Counted from the first letter of the stretch, positions 1 to 11,131 are shown. The stretch is 64,000 nt of DNA from Megalonaias nervosa (GCA_016617855.1 JAECUM010001791.1:1-64000), one strand, 5' to 3'. Program-made: numbers and translations. The notes: a model not told the origin generated them from the letters alone.

Positions 1-1554
1 AAGGAGAAACCATTGTTTCTGAGATGCTTTTGTCTACGTTGTTGGTCTCTTGCAATGAAGATATGATAGGTTTATTTGGATATTTTATTCCTATTCACAA
101 AAAGTATAGCGTGAAGAAATGTCTTCCTTATAAATGTTTCCTTATAACTTAGTTAAATGTCTATTCTAAGTTGATAAATTAGTATTGTTAAAAACAGTAT
201 GACTTCTTAGTCGCACCTTCGATTCCGGAGAAGGTTAAGCATTCCTTCAAATTTTAAGAATATACATCTGCAAAGTCGCGTATTACAAACAGTGCAAATG
301 TTTCCTTATGTGTAGAAAATGGTATGCAAGTATTCATGGACGTGTACTCTCCCATGACGGTGTCCTTCCTATGTCATTCTAAACAACGGTTGCATTAAGA
401 AAAGGGGCGAGGTCCTGAATATCGGTATACAAAAATTACATTACTGACCTCTTAATAGCATATTTTCCTACATTCGCGATAGATGTGATGCTGATGTGAG
501 ACCCATACCGTCGCCGTCTGTTTAAAGACAAGAATTTCCAACAGAGACTTTTACCAAAGGGGATTGAATAAATCCGTATTTGTATGCAAAATTAGGAATA
601 CAATCCACATTTAAAGAAAATCGCTCAGAACATCAATATAAAATGCATGAAACCCCTGGCATATAAACATTTATGCCAAGACACATCTGCTCCAGCCATC
701 TGAATTTAGTCCGGCTGTAATTAAGTGGCATATGCTTTGAAAGGAAAAATTAAATGTCTTTCCTTATTTGTTTTTAAATTTATCATGACCACTGCTGCTA
801 CTACTGCCAATATCACAACCACCTTTAGCATATGGAACTGAACTTTGAATGAACTTAGATATTCGCCAAAAATAGAACTTATTAAAATAATGTATATGAA
901 CTACATACATAGCTAGGCACCTATTTACATAACTAAACCTACTAGAAACCAGATAACTCATCATCAAAGTGACTAACGAATTTACAATGCATTCAACAGA
1001 AATGAAGAGAAAATCTAATTATTTCATAATGATTATATGAAATATATTGTTCCAATTACAGCAAAATAGAAAAATCTTTATTCTTTGTAAGATCACTTTC
1101 ATTCCCACGTTTTCCATGGGTCTTAAGGTTTTAATGGCAACAACCCTGACAAATTTATTTTTGGTATATTTTATTCTCCACACATGATTGTGAGTATATG
1201 GATCCAATGATTTTAGTCGAACATATTAGTATTATTATCAGTTTGGAATGATCTAACAAATTCGCAAAAGAAAAAATCTACTTTTTAATGTATGGCAAAA
1301 AGCACAAGCATTAAATATGTTGTCAAAATACATTAGCAATTTGTTTTAAAACAATTCTTATTCATGTATTTTAAATTATAAAAAGTATCTAGGAATTGAC
1401 GAATATTTGAAAATTTGTATATGGTTGCAAGTTTGACTGTACTTGTTTAAATTTTTGAAATATTTTACCGTACATGTCTTAGGCAAATATACAGAATTGT
1501 ATGATGAATAACAAGATCAGAAACAACGATGATGACAACACCAATAACGACAAC
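1..1554. other. No recognisable gene
   Basis: AT-rich sequence in which I see only short ORFs with no recognisable motif. No repeat shared with the rest of the window was noticed. Confidence 0.5.
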
Positions 1555-1569
1555 ATCATCATCATCATC

Positions 1570-1655
<86 letters not shown>

Positions 1656-1677
1656 TATCATTATTATTATGATTATA

Positions 1678-1712
<35 letters not shown>

Positions 1713-1799
1713 CATTATATTATTATCATTATTATCATAATTATTATTATTATTATATTAGTATTAGTATTATCATTATCATTATCATCATCATTATTA

Positions 1800-1873
<74 letters not shown>
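1555..1873. repeat. ATT/AAT microsatellite block
   Basis: About 320 bp of trinucleotide repeat: ATC units, then AAT, then long ATT tracts with scattered imperfections. The asparagine, tyrosine and isoleucine-run ORF that crosses it is an artefact of the repeat. Confidence 0.97.
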
Positions 1874-3465
1874 ACGAAATTATTAGCTTAAGTATTCGTA
1901 TTGGAGTAGTAGTATCCTTATTGAAGAAGCTAATTCACACCAAAGGATAAAAGTTAATTCAGAAAGGTTTATTTAGTACAGTGTGGTACGCGCTCTCACA
2001 AAAACAAGGAGAAACAACTGAAATTACAAAGGGAAACACATCACTTACCTAAAGTCCTTTTAACAGTTTTTTCAGAATACATCACAATTTCAGGAAACAT
2101 GACTATCGTTAGACTAAAGTTATCTTTAAACAAAAACACATTGTACAGCTGTTTAAAAATCCAAAATTAAACGTAGATAAATTGACCAAATTACATTTCA
2201 TTTATTTTTACATCTATATGCCTTTATTATAAACGCGTAAAAGAGTTAGGCAAATAAGGTGTAAGAAAAACTCTTCAAGATAGCCTCTTATTTACTGTAG
2301 ATATTTCTTGCAACACATACAAACAAAATACTGTATGACAATAAAGTCAAACATTGCATCAATCACGTAATAGATAATGACAATGATGAGCTCATGTACG
2401 AGTTTTAAATATATATATATATATAAATAAACAACTGTTTCAAATCCATCTCACTACAATACCCAATCAAAACAATAAATCTATGAACGAAAAGCGCTTA
2501 CCGCTGCTTCTCCTCAAAACGAACCAACACAATTGCACCCCCTCAGGAACTGAGAATTGCTGTGGTTTACTTCCTCGTTAACTAGCTTTTATAGTAAGTC
2601 AAATGGCGGGAGTATCTATGGCGAAGCAAAAACAAATAATACCAAATAAAATGCTTTCTAAAGGCATTTAATCAATGTACCATCCCACTCCAGACAACGC
2701 AAAAGCTTTCATACATTAACAGCACACCGCAGTGATATCTGCGTGTCCGTAGGGGAGATAAAATTAAGTTTTTACCCAGGAGTAAAAACACTTTATGCCT
2801 TGAAATGTGATCTAGTTTGCGCAGCTGGAAATGTTATCAGACCACGACTATCCAAGTAAGTCCCAAGAGACAAATAATGCGCGTTTTGACTGAAACAGAG
2901 CTCGACACAATCTCAGACCCTATATCTAAGGAGCTACGTCATAGCACCTACTCTGTTGGAGAGATCAAGCTTATGGATGATGTCGAGAAATACACACCAT
3001 TGAATAATGAAATACGGGCTCTTACAAGATATACACATTGATTGTAATCAACCAAGTGGCACAACAAAAAGAACTAATATTCCGTTGAAGACACCAAGGA
3101 AGCCAGATGATCATAAAATAATCACACTGGCAATGCATAATAAGGTGTGTGCTTTGTGTGAGCAACATCATTCCGAAGCGTAGTCTGCTCAAGGGCGAAC
3201 GTAAACTGTGTTGCCAAAGTGTCCTATTAGAAAGTTTGAAAGAATGATAACCGGCGTCGACCTCAGCCGATGTAAACTGCAGATGCATAGTAAAAGTGTG
3301 CATACCATTAGTGGCACTCTCAACATTTCGTTAAACAACTTTGTATTGTCTTTAGAATTAATACATCAAATAAGGCTGCTATAGTCAGAGTCACCAACTG
3401 ATCAAAGGTATGAACATTATTGCATCCGTTAAAGAGCAGTCTGAAGAGTTCGCTTTTATTGATAA
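1874..3465. other. No recognisable gene
   Basis: Mostly unique-looking AT-rich DNA with a short AT run near 2408. The 74-codon ORF at 2817-3041 has ordinary composition but no motif I recognise and no extension in neighbouring frames. I do not call it a gene. Confidence 0.4.
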
Positions 3466-3657
3466 CTACAATCTCACTTCTGCCCACGTGGGTTCGAGTC
3501 ACGGACTCAGCCAACGTGGGTTTGGGAGCAAGTTTTCAGTAGCTTCCCGTGAATTGGTGGTTTCTAGGGGTTTTGGCGAGTTCTTCCTACACCAGTTATA
3601 CTGATCATTTTTAACCTATCTTCTGCTGGGAAATGAGGTTGAACCCAAATCAACAAC
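3466..3657 (+). repeat. SINE-A, decayed copy
   Basis: A box-B-like motif GGGTTCGAGTC near 3489 is followed by the body seen in the copies at 57929 and 60627: an ACGTGGGT segment, then AAG-TTTTC, a GGTGGTTTCT segment and GTTCTTCCT, ending in a CAACAACA tail. The A-box half is not recognisable, so the copy is 5' truncated or strongly diverged. It has no coding capacity. Confidence 0.6.
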
Positions 3658-4827
3658 ATTTTTTACGCAGACAATTATTACGTTGTTAAATAAATATAGT
3701 AATTTAAAAATGATATGTTTTTTTTTTTTTTACTCATTGCAAAGGACTATTAGACAAAGCTCACAAATGCTCTGGAGAAATATTCACAACTTGTATAATA
3801 AAAACTGATGTGCAAAGTTGTGTGAGCAGGTTTTACGGGTGAACTAAGACCAGCATATAGGTCTTTTGGTTTATACATGCCCTTAGTGAGGGCAATACAA
3901 GTCTAAACAACAAGCTGTCACACAGATATTATACCGACGTTGGAGTTCTACCTTCCTATGGAAAAATCAACCTTAATGACCTTAATGTTCAGGACAGTGC
4001 TATTCTTTGTGATGCACCACTTTATAGCACCATCCTTGAATAAATTAATACAAACAGATTATGATATAGCTTTCAAACCTGAGGACAACGAAGGCAGTTT
4101 CTTGCCCAACATAGAGTATGTGCCAGAAACCACAGCACACATTGTATTGACATATGCAAAGTAGAAAGTGAGAAGAAAGATAGGTATATAACATAAAGAA
4201 AAATAACGTATAATCGGTCTAAATCAGGGAAGTAAAATAAAATGAAAGAAAGATATAGCAGTTGCCATAGAGACCTGAATACCTAACCAGCTATCTATCT
4301 GTGTAAACAAATATCTCAAGTACGTTTCATTTATCTATGTTGAGTGGTTTGGATAACATATTTTCATTTCAAAAACATTATCAGAACAGAAACATCGTAT
4401 ATTCTTTTAAAATCTTTAAAACAACTCAAATTTCAATGGAAGTTAATTAGGTCAGTTTCATATGCACCCAAATACAATTTATGATTTGATTTGTACACTT
4501 TCCCTAACAGGCTTCACTTTGTGGATATAGCTGCGTACAGGTGGACTCAGTTGTCCAAATAAAGATGATTCTGCTGCATTACCACTCAGAGCATAAACAG
4601 GGAAAAGCGGGTGTACGGGCGGTTCTCACTATTACCGTATATATGCCATGATTTTGAGTTTGAATTTGGTGTACATTGGACGAATATATAGCAATAAAGG
4701 AAGATGAGGATCCTGTATCAAAAGGGGATCCTATCTCAGAAACCCCCACCCCTCCCAAATTGGAGAGGTGGAATGATGTTCCCGGACCTCTAGATTTCTT
4801 TCACATTAAACAATAAAACATTATATA
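3658..4827. other. No recognisable gene; left edge of the viral element lies here or just inside
   Basis: A T-run at about 3718-3731, then AT-rich sequence. The 74-codon ORF at 3940-4164 shows no known motif. Sequence looks more compact and coding-like from about 4828. I could not find a terminal inverted repeat for the element that follows. Confidence 0.4.
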
Positions 4828-5121
4828 ATGTCTTATTATAATCCAATACGACATGTTGGATTTGATCTAACAAACATATTTTTTAAACGATTTAACTCAA
4901 TCAAATCAGTTTTAAGTTATACTGGTATAAAACCTAAAATAATAAGCGATTGTATTAAAAAAGTTGGTTATCATTTATCGAGCAAATATGGATCAGTATG
5001 GTTATTCGCAACTGAAAATGATGAGATAATAAGAGGTTGGACAGATGATCCAATGACATTTATTGACAATATGGTTGATGCTTTATTAGATAATAATATT
5101 TCTAAACATCTAGTACTATAA
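4828..5121 (+). CDS. Unrecognised 97-aa protein
   Basis: An intact ORF that I do not recognise. The start MSYYNP follows a short AT-rich leader resembling those of the other genes of the element (AATATAATG type). The product is mildly basic at the N-terminus and acidic at the C-terminus, with tryptophans at about residues 54 and 71 and no signal peptide or membrane helix. It is convergent with the minus-strand ORF ending at 4971 and overlaps it for 150 bp. The plus frame looks the more protein-like of the two across the overlap, so I treat the minus extension as read-through after loss of its stop. Either could be wrong. Confidence 0.5.
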   Translation: MSYYNPIRHVGFDLTNIFFKRFNSIKSVLSYTGIKPKIISDCIKKVGYHLSSKYGSVWLFATENDEIIRGWTDDPMTFIDNMVDALLDNNISKHLVL

Positions 5122-5441
5122 CCATAATTATAATAACCTTTCTCATACCTGCTGGCTCTCATTGGTAGGATATCTGTTAACATGCTGTCAATAATACGAA
5201 ACTCTCGTATTAAATCGTCCATATCATATTTTACTCTTTGCAGATAAGATCGTATCTGAAAAAGTAATTTTTTATAAGTAATACTTGCTGTTTTACAAGA
5301 GTTTTTTGGGGTCTCAAGTCTAGGTTCAATCTTTTTACAAGCTGTTGAAAGAAGGACACCGAAACCAGATATTATTAACATAAACGGATTTAATGATGCT
5401 CCACTTGAGATTACACCAGAGCTAGTCATTAACAACGGCAA
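4971..5441 (-). CDS. Unrecognised small membrane-anchored coiled-coil protein
   Basis: 156 codons on the minus strand. A second in-frame ATG at 5429 (MTSSGV) is at least as likely a start as the one at 5441. Residues about 15-30 form a glycine/serine-rich hydrophobic segment (SLNPFMLIISGFGVLL), followed by a lysine/arginine-rich helical region of about 80 residues. A short N-terminal hydrophobic patch plus a helical tail recurs among uncharacterised proteins of Maverick-like elements, as far as I recall; I cannot verify homology here. The C-terminal 50 codons lie antisense to the 4828-5121 ORF and are probably not original. The genuine end was likely near 5120. Confidence 0.5.
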   Translation of the reverse strand: MPLLMTSSGVISSGASLNPFMLIISGFGVLLSTACKKIEPRLETPKNSCKTASITYKKLLFQIRSYLQRVKYDMDDLIREFRIIDSMLTDILPMRASRYEKGYYNYGYSTRCLEILLSNKASTILSINVIGSSVQPLIISSFSVANNHTDPYLLDK

Positions 5442-5613
5442 ATATGATATTACTCGAAGTATTCTACTATAGTATTTATAACATTTATTTACACACCAGA
5501 TGTTTTTTTATGATAAAATTGTTAATATTGTATTAGTGCGGCAACATCTAGTTTTGGAATATCTTCTGAAATATGATTGAAATCAACAATCTATTTTTTC
5601 ATTATACAATTTT

Positions 5614-6132
5614 TTATACAAAAGCAAAAGTTCTAATACCAACAATCGAATCAAGAAACTCACGAAATTTATTATTGTTATGATCAGCTATAAAAGTTCT
5701 GAACTTGTCATAAACATCTGACGAAGTATCATCATATCGTTTATATGTTAGTACCTCATTTTTCTTTAACCAAGTATATGAATCAAAAATCTCATCTACT
5801 TCACGTTCGTACAAATCTGTTTCATTTACCAAATTACTGTAATCTTTTTCTGTATCATCAATATACCCTAATACCAAGCTTATCTGATCTAACGTGAAGT
5901 TTTTTAGTACAAGATGTTGTCTGATAATTGCATATGCGACTATGAAATTTGCTAGCATTATTTTTTGTAGTGATTTTAGTTCAATAATGTTAAGACGAGT
6001 AAAACCATTTACTTTAAAAAGATATTTTTTCGTATTGTTTTGTGAATATTTTCTCAACTTCATTATAATAATTTCGTAATGACAATTGCCTAGAGCGTTG
6101 AACTGATGGAAATGGAATATCATCTGCTTCAC
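5614..6132 (-). pseudogene. Unrecognised protein, part 3 of a minus-strand block
   Basis: A 172-codon frame. The internal ATG at 6063 (MKLRKYS) is a better start than 6132. It overlaps the end of the previous frame (stop at 6014) by about 50 bp. The product is charged and rich in Asp, Lys and Tyr, with no membrane helix. I cannot tell whether this is a separate gene with an overlapping start or the C-terminal third of one long gene running from 6903 that has suffered frameshifts. No motif of DNA polymerase, helicase or integrase was seen. Confidence 0.45.
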
Positions 6133-6508
6133 TTATATCGTGATAAGAGTTATACTCTGCTACAAATTTTGTTTGATCGAATTTTTCAAAAACCCTTTCT
6201 CGCTCATCATCTCTAAGATCACTAATTTCATCGTCAAAATTTTTGATTATCTTTAGAGACCTGTTAACAATAATCTGATCAAAATCTGGGTCTTTTTTGC
6301 TCATCATTGGCAAAATTGCGTTTGAGTATGCTTTTATAATTAACTCTGTATCCGGTGTCATGGTAACGATTTTAATTAGGGTTTCTTTGTCTTGGTAGTA
6401 CATACCGAGATACTTAAAAATTTCTCTGTTAAAAACACTGTTATATAACTCTTTGTTTTTTCTTATTCCTATTAATCCTACATTCTGATAGTTTGTCGAG
6501 ACGATCAT
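6014..6508 (-). pseudogene. Unrecognised protein, part 2 of a minus-strand block
   Basis: A 164-codon frame of charged, helix-rich sequence, for example an acidic patch SDLRDDERERV near residue 95. Its start lies inside the end of the preceding frame (6803-6441). The three frames 6803-6441, 6508-6014 and 6132-5614 cover one continuous 1.2-kb stretch with short overlaps. That pattern fits either one frameshifted gene of roughly 430 codons or three overlapping viral genes. No family was recognised. Confidence 0.45.
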
Positions 6509-6903
6509 GGTTATCTCTTATTTGTTTTTTATCTTGTTTTATTCGTGCTTTTAATAAGCCTGATTGCATTATCAAATTTCTATTTTTGAAATCAAGCTCA
6601 AGCAATATTTGTTTAAACAAGATTTCAACTTGTTTTTGTTCTGCTAGACAATCATCAAGATGACAGTATCTGCTTATAATATCAAAGTTTTCTACTGCTT
6701 TTTTAAGTTGTGGTCCTCGCATATGCATAACAAGAATACAAAAGTTTTCTTCTTCAGACAATGAGGTGTTTATCTTTGAAATTGAAAAATTTTTTTCTGG
6801 CATTTATCACACGTATTGCTAGCGATAAGTCCTTAACATCTATTTTAGGGTTAAAAATATTATTATAAAATTCTCTCACAACAGCTCTGACATTATATGG
6901 CAT
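6441..6903 (-). pseudogene. Unrecognised protein, part 1 of a minus-strand block
   Basis: The obvious ORF starts at 6803, but a coding-like frame opens upstream at an ATG at 6903 (MPYNVRAVV). It appears to pass into the 6803 frame through an A-run around 6795-6803, suggesting a one-base frameshift. The 6903 start lies only 4 bp after the stop of the fibre gene (6908), the tight spacing expected of a viral gene cluster. The product is charged and mostly helical, with a lysine-rich C-terminus. I do not recognise it. Confidence 0.45.
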
Positions 6904-6907
6904 TAGA

Positions 6908-8174
6908 TTAAATTTGATCATCGAGTGTATATACTTGAAATGATGTCAGTCCTGGAAACGGATGTTCCGCAGCTACAACATAAAGTAGAAAATACAAGTA
7001 CTTGTTATCAGTTTTTTTTTTTCTGCTGGGATTATAAAATATTGTATTGCTGATATATACGTATTTGCTGTATTAGATAATGTTGCCCAGTTGATATCAT
7101 CGTTTGATCCATCAAACCGCCAATTATAAATTCGACCAACACTAGAGTTTAATCGACCTCGCAAATGAAATTGTCAAACAGCAACTGCAGTAGGACATTT
7201 AATTTTAATCCAAAAGTTTTCACTTCTCCGTTGGTCGTCCACTCGTGTCTATCAGAGAAATCGTAATAAAGATAATTTTCAGGATAATATGTTGATGCTC
7301 TTACCTCAAACCCAACTCGATTGTCAGTTGCCTTAAAAAGTGTTGGAATATATCCAACATTGTTTTTGGTTCGTTTTATACCACTAGACAGACTGTCAAC
7401 GTACGCTTTATTTGTCAGATCATTAGGGTTAACTGGAACATATTCGTAGCTATGTTATTATTTCTCATACTTATATTACCTGTCATTGGTCCACCATATT
7501 TCTTAAAATATGGGGTAAGTTCTTCATTTAACTGAGCATAACTAATAGCATCAGTTTCATTACCTGGTGGCGAGGTTGTAGGTAATCCAGTTATTTTTGA
7601 ATTTGACATAGACAGGTTACCTGTCATTGTGTCACCGTCTTTGTTAAGTTTATTATCGTCAACATATTTTAGTTGCGCATAACTTACAGCTTGTGTATTA
7701 TCTACATTTGCTGGTGGATATACAGTTTCTAACCCAATATTTTTTACTCGACAGGTTAATAACATCTGTAGCCGTCCCACCGGTTTTGTCAAGCTTGTTG
7801 CCGTCTACATACTTCAACTGAAAATAACTTACCGCTTGAGTTTGATTTAAGTTTGCTGGTGAATATCCAGTCTCTAATTTTTTTTCTCTTGACATATCTA
7901 AGTTACCGCTTAAAGTTACTCCTGTCAGTGACAGTTTATTAATGTCAACTGATTTTAGTTGTGCATAACTAACAGCTTGTGTATTAACAACACTTATTGG
8001 TGGATAATTTTTTTTTCTAAATCTAGTACTCGTTGGTTTGACATAGACAGGTCTTTTGTCATTGTATCGCCACTTTTCTTTTCAGATGGCCCGATAAATC
8101 AATACTGCCGTCTGTTATTGTACTTACAGCCGACGAAACTCTAATGTTGTTCCAAATTTTGTATAATAACTCAT
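6908..8174 (-). pseudogene. Fibre-like attachment protein with tandem repeats and discoidin-like tip
   Basis: The minus strand codes for a repetitive fibre in several frames. The start MSYYTKFG is at 8174. Four repeats of about 47 codons follow, each containing a TMTGNLSM-type turn, a KITGLP-type step, an ND-TDAxSYAQL or SYFQL phrase and KYVDxNKL. The recurring DNA phrase is spaced 141-147 bp apart near 7531, 7673, 7820 and 7961. After a DLTNKAYVDSL junction near 7410 comes a domain of about 150 codons with YNWRFDGSNDDINWATL at 7080-7130, which resembles F5/8 type C (discoidin) or galactose-binding folds. The stop is at 6908-6910. The MTGNL/KITGL repeat is typical of phage and Polinton fibres. 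At least four frameshifts break it, one of them in the A-run near 7011-7021. The likely role was receptor or glycan attachment at the particle vertex; this copy cannot make the protein. Confidence 0.72.
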
Positions 8175-8230
8175 TATTTATTTATTGTCTGACAATTTTT
8201 TTTTATGTAACATAAAATTGTATAACAACA

Positions 8231-8886
8231 ATGGCAAAATCGTCGAGATTAAATTTTGATACAGAGCGATTGGTGAAACATAAAACAAACATCATCTTTT
8301 TGTTTGAAGAACTGGGTCTGGGAAAACAAATTTGCTTATGAATTTACTTCTCGGAGATAATTTTAATTACAATCGAGTTTATATTTACACAAATAACCCA
8401 CAACAAGATAAGTGCGAGCTACTTAGCGAATATAATAACAAACTTCGTGATGACCTTGAGGCTGGTGAATTTTTTTTAATTATCAAGCAACCAGAAGAAC
8501 TTGTTCCAGTTAATCAACTTGATTCGTCTGAACACAAGATAGTTGTTTTGGATGATATTCCGCTAAACAATGAAGAGATGAATAAACTAAGATCATATTT
8601 TTCACTATCACGTAATAAGAAATGTAATTCTATTTATCTCGCTCAAGGTTTTTATAATGTTGACTGATTTATTAGACGAAATACTGGTTTTGTTATATTA
8701 TTTCCAGGACTGGACAATGTCGATGTTAGCAATATTGCAAACGAACAATGTAGCGACGTAATAAAAGATACATTTATTCAATTATATCATCAGAGAACCA
8801 AAGACAAATATAACTTTTTCTTATATCATAAACTCGCATGTGATCCAGCTAAGATTTTTAGTTGTTGTATTGACACATTCCTCTAG
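8231..8886 (+). pseudogene. FtsK/HerA-type (A32-like) genome-packaging ATPase
   Basis: This is the motor that pumps DNA into the capsid in Polintons, adintoviruses and relatives. It starts at ATG 8231 (MAKSSRLNF). The Walker A loop reads GLGK around 8312-8325, where a frameshift joins the first frame to the one beginning at 8332. Walker B is VVLDD at about 8536-8550. A downstream IYLAQGF strand matches the sensor region, and an RRNT motif follows. An in-frame TGA at 8665-8667 interrupts the frame, which resumes and ends at TAG 8884-8886. Total length, about 218 codons, fits the short ATPases of this group. It is divergent from the fibre gene, with only 57 bp between the two starts, so the intergenic AT-rich stretch 8175-8230 probably held both promoters. 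Confidence 0.82.
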
Positions 8887-9369
8887 GCAAATGTTATACA
8901 GCATATAAAAACTAACAAGAATAAAAAAAGAATCGAATTACTAAAGAAATTTATTACAACTCGAGCTGCTTTTAAGACAAAAGTGGAAGAAGCTCGCCTA
9001 GGACAAGCTCAAGCGGAAGAAGAAGCCGCCAAACTTTTTAAACCAGTTACCAAAGCAGTACTTGGCAAGCAACCAGAAGTGCCAACAATATCTCCAGAAG
9101 AACTAAAACAAATAGAAGACAAAGGCTTGTTAGGTTTACTCGGAGAAAAACCAAAAGAGGCAACTAGCAAAATTGAAGGAATATTGCTGATCCCGTTGCA
9201 CGACAGGCTGAATTTGACAGGTTAATGAACAATCCTCTTGCGCTTCAGTATGCAACAGCAAGAATGACAGTTACTCCAGCTGAGTTAAACAATTTGATAG
9301 AAGATGTGTCAGAGCAAACTAAGGAATTAACTGAGGAACAAAAGAGAATAACTGAAGTTACTATATAAT
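8887..9369 (+). pseudogene. Coiled-coil protein downstream of ATPase
   Basis: A frame running straight on from the ATPase stop gives a lysine-rich helix, then an Ala/Glu-rich coiled coil (EARLGQAQAEEEAAKLF near 8992-9040), a proline-containing linker and a GLLGLLGEKP segment. The intact ORF begins at 8983 and stops at 9225. A second frame from about 9190 carries on (PLALQYATARM, then a Glu/Lys-rich helix) to 9369, so one frameshift lies near 9190. A coiled-coil gene next to the packaging ATPase is common in Polinton-like elements and is presumed structural. It may be the first half of one gene with 9441-9969. Confidence 0.6.
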
Positions 9370-9440
9370 TAATACCTGCTGAAAGTAAGGCATTATTTTA
9401 TAGAATAAATACACGGAATAAAATAGTAGATCAGGAATAC

Positions 9441-9969
9441 AATGATTTTATTTATTAAATATGATATCAAAGACATTGGCGATATTCGAAAATGGCCAAC
9501 AGAAAAATATAATAGTTTGATAGAAAAATTAAAAAAATATTATTAAGGCTGGGTTAAAAGCTTATGAGGAGATAACAAATTTGAAAAAAAAAAATGAATT
9601 ATTTTGGAAGCAGTTGATTTTATAAGAGAGGGAATTATTGCTGATACTTTGTATAAAACAGCAGTACAGTATAGAACTAAACCAGAAGGCTGTGGCAAAG
9701 GTTGGAATATTAAAAGATTATTCGATCAAGACGAACGTAATCGAGATAAAAGATTACAAGAGGTAAAAGAAACCACCGGATCTGGCGTTAAAGTTTTCGC
9801 ATCAAACGCAGATATAGTTGCGAGACAATTGCTATTGATATCATCTAAAGAAGCAGGTAATGAAAGCACTGAAATCGACAACGAAATTATTGATATACTA
9901 GATCATCTTAGATCGAGCGGATTACTAACATCGTCCGAGTATGAAATTTTACATAAAGATCTTATATAA
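9441..9969 (+). pseudogene. Helical capsid-region protein of unknown role
   Basis: The largest open part is 9604-9969 (121 codons). A related frame starts near 9441 but is broken around 9540-9600. The C-terminal half carries GSGVKVFASN and a leucine-rich helix ending HLRSSGL...YEILHKDL. A very similar glycine turn followed by a long helix is, as I recall, found in uncharacterised Polinton proteins between the ATPase and penton genes. The stop codon (TAA, 9967-9969) overlaps the ATG of the penton-like gene by one base (TAATG), a viral-style junction. Function unknown, probably virion assembly. Confidence 0.55.
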
Positions 9970-10730
9970 TGTCAACAACGTTGCTACTTGATTCTTCACA
10001 AACAACGAGTGACAGCGCAAACTTTTCTGTCTACTTTAATCCGCCAATAATACTGGATCCGAACAAACAGCACGAAATTGGATTAATGTCTGCCACAGTA
10101 TGGCACTCTATGGCAAATGTAAAAAAAAAATGTGACGATGACTTTACATTTAATTCTGGAGCATGGGAATCAGTTAAAATACCACAGGGAGCGTATAACT
10201 TGATTGATATTAATAAAACGATAAAATAACTGATCAGCACCTTTAGTGTTGCTGACAATTTTGAGCTGGTTCCGAACTATTATACGCTACTAGCTAGAAT
10301 TACATTTAAAAATAATTTGTTAATCGATTTTTCGCCAGCAGCTAGTATTGCGTCCTTGATAGGATTTGCTCGCAAACATTACGGATCAACCACAGAACAA
10401 ACTATAACATATGACGGTGACCTGCCAGTAAATATAACTGACGTAAAGACAATATTGATTAATTATTCTATCGCAGCAGGGTCTTACTCAGCTAGAGGTA
10501 GCCATTGTCAAACGATCTGTAGTTTTGAAACAGATGTCCCACCAGGGTCACTAATGCAAATTACTCCTAGACAAGTAATATATTATCCAATTACTCCTGA
10601 AAATCAAATAACGAGTATAACAATGCAACTAACAGATGAATCGGGTAGACAAGTAGACCTTAACAATGAATTGTCACATATTACTTACACTACGCGTACA
10701 ATGACCGTAACGTTTGTGAACCTAATTTAA
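9969..10730 (+). pseudogene. Penton-like minor capsid protein (single jelly roll)
   Basis: One continuous frame of 253 codons interrupted by a single TAA at 10227-10229. Everything from 10230 to 10730 stays in phase. The N-terminus (MSTTLLLDS..., then NFSVYFNPPIIL) and C-terminus (ITSITMQLTDESGRQVDL) match the pattern of Polinton/adintovirus penton proteins, where a C-terminal strand describing a ligand-like LTD-x-GxxxDL element is characteristic. In these viruses the penton forms the five-fold vertices and anchors the fibre. The gene overlaps its upstream neighbour by one base and ends 8 bp before the pX/pVI-like ORF. This is one of the best preserved genes of the element: apart from the one stop, it looks full length. 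Confidence 0.75.
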
Positions 10731-10738
10731 TAACAAAG

Positions 10739-11050
10739 ATGAAACAAAAACAGTTTATAGGAGAAAAAAATGTAGGTGGATTTTTTGGAAATATATTTAC
10801 AAAACTAGCTGAAAATATACCAGGAATTGCGCGCAAATTAACTCCAATTGCTCTTGACGCAGGTAAAGGTTTTGCATCTGCCGCCGGAACTGCGGTAGGT
10901 CAAAAGGTTGCTGATAAAATTGAAGGCCAATCTGCACCGACTGTTGCAAATATAAAACGAGCAATATCAGATATTGCACCAACAGCGGAAACAGAACGAG
11001 CTATGATAGCTTCAACAACAAATTGTTATCACCAAGCGGATAGAATGTAA
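10739..11050 (+). CDS. pX/pVI-like amphipathic core peptide
   Basis: 103 codons, open throughout. The N-terminus is lysine-rich and is followed by a glycine/aromatic turn and an amphipathic basic helix (GGFFGNIFTKLAENIPG at residues 14-30), then an alanine/glycine-rich region and an acidic-to-neutral tail. Small proteins of this design sit between the penton and major capsid genes in Polintons and adintoviruses. They are compared with adenovirus pVI/pX, which act as membrane-lytic or DNA-condensing factors. The last 10-15 residues may be displaced by a late frameshift. The assignment rests on composition and position, not on a unique motif. Confidence 0.55.
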   Translation: MKQKQFIGEKNVGGFFGNIFTKLAENIPGIARKLTPIALDAGKGFASAAGTAVGQKVADKIEGQSAPTVANIKRAISDIAPTAETERAMIASTTNCYHQADRM

Positions 11051-11131
11051 TACGTAAACTTGTAGCGAAAACAAGAATAACGCCTGCTGCATTTTAGTCG
11101 TTGTAATTTTGTGTGGTGATTATAAAATAAA

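Noticed and set aside
1501..1740. ORF with Asn, Tyr and Ile runs
   Set aside because: It is translation of a trinucleotide microsatellite.
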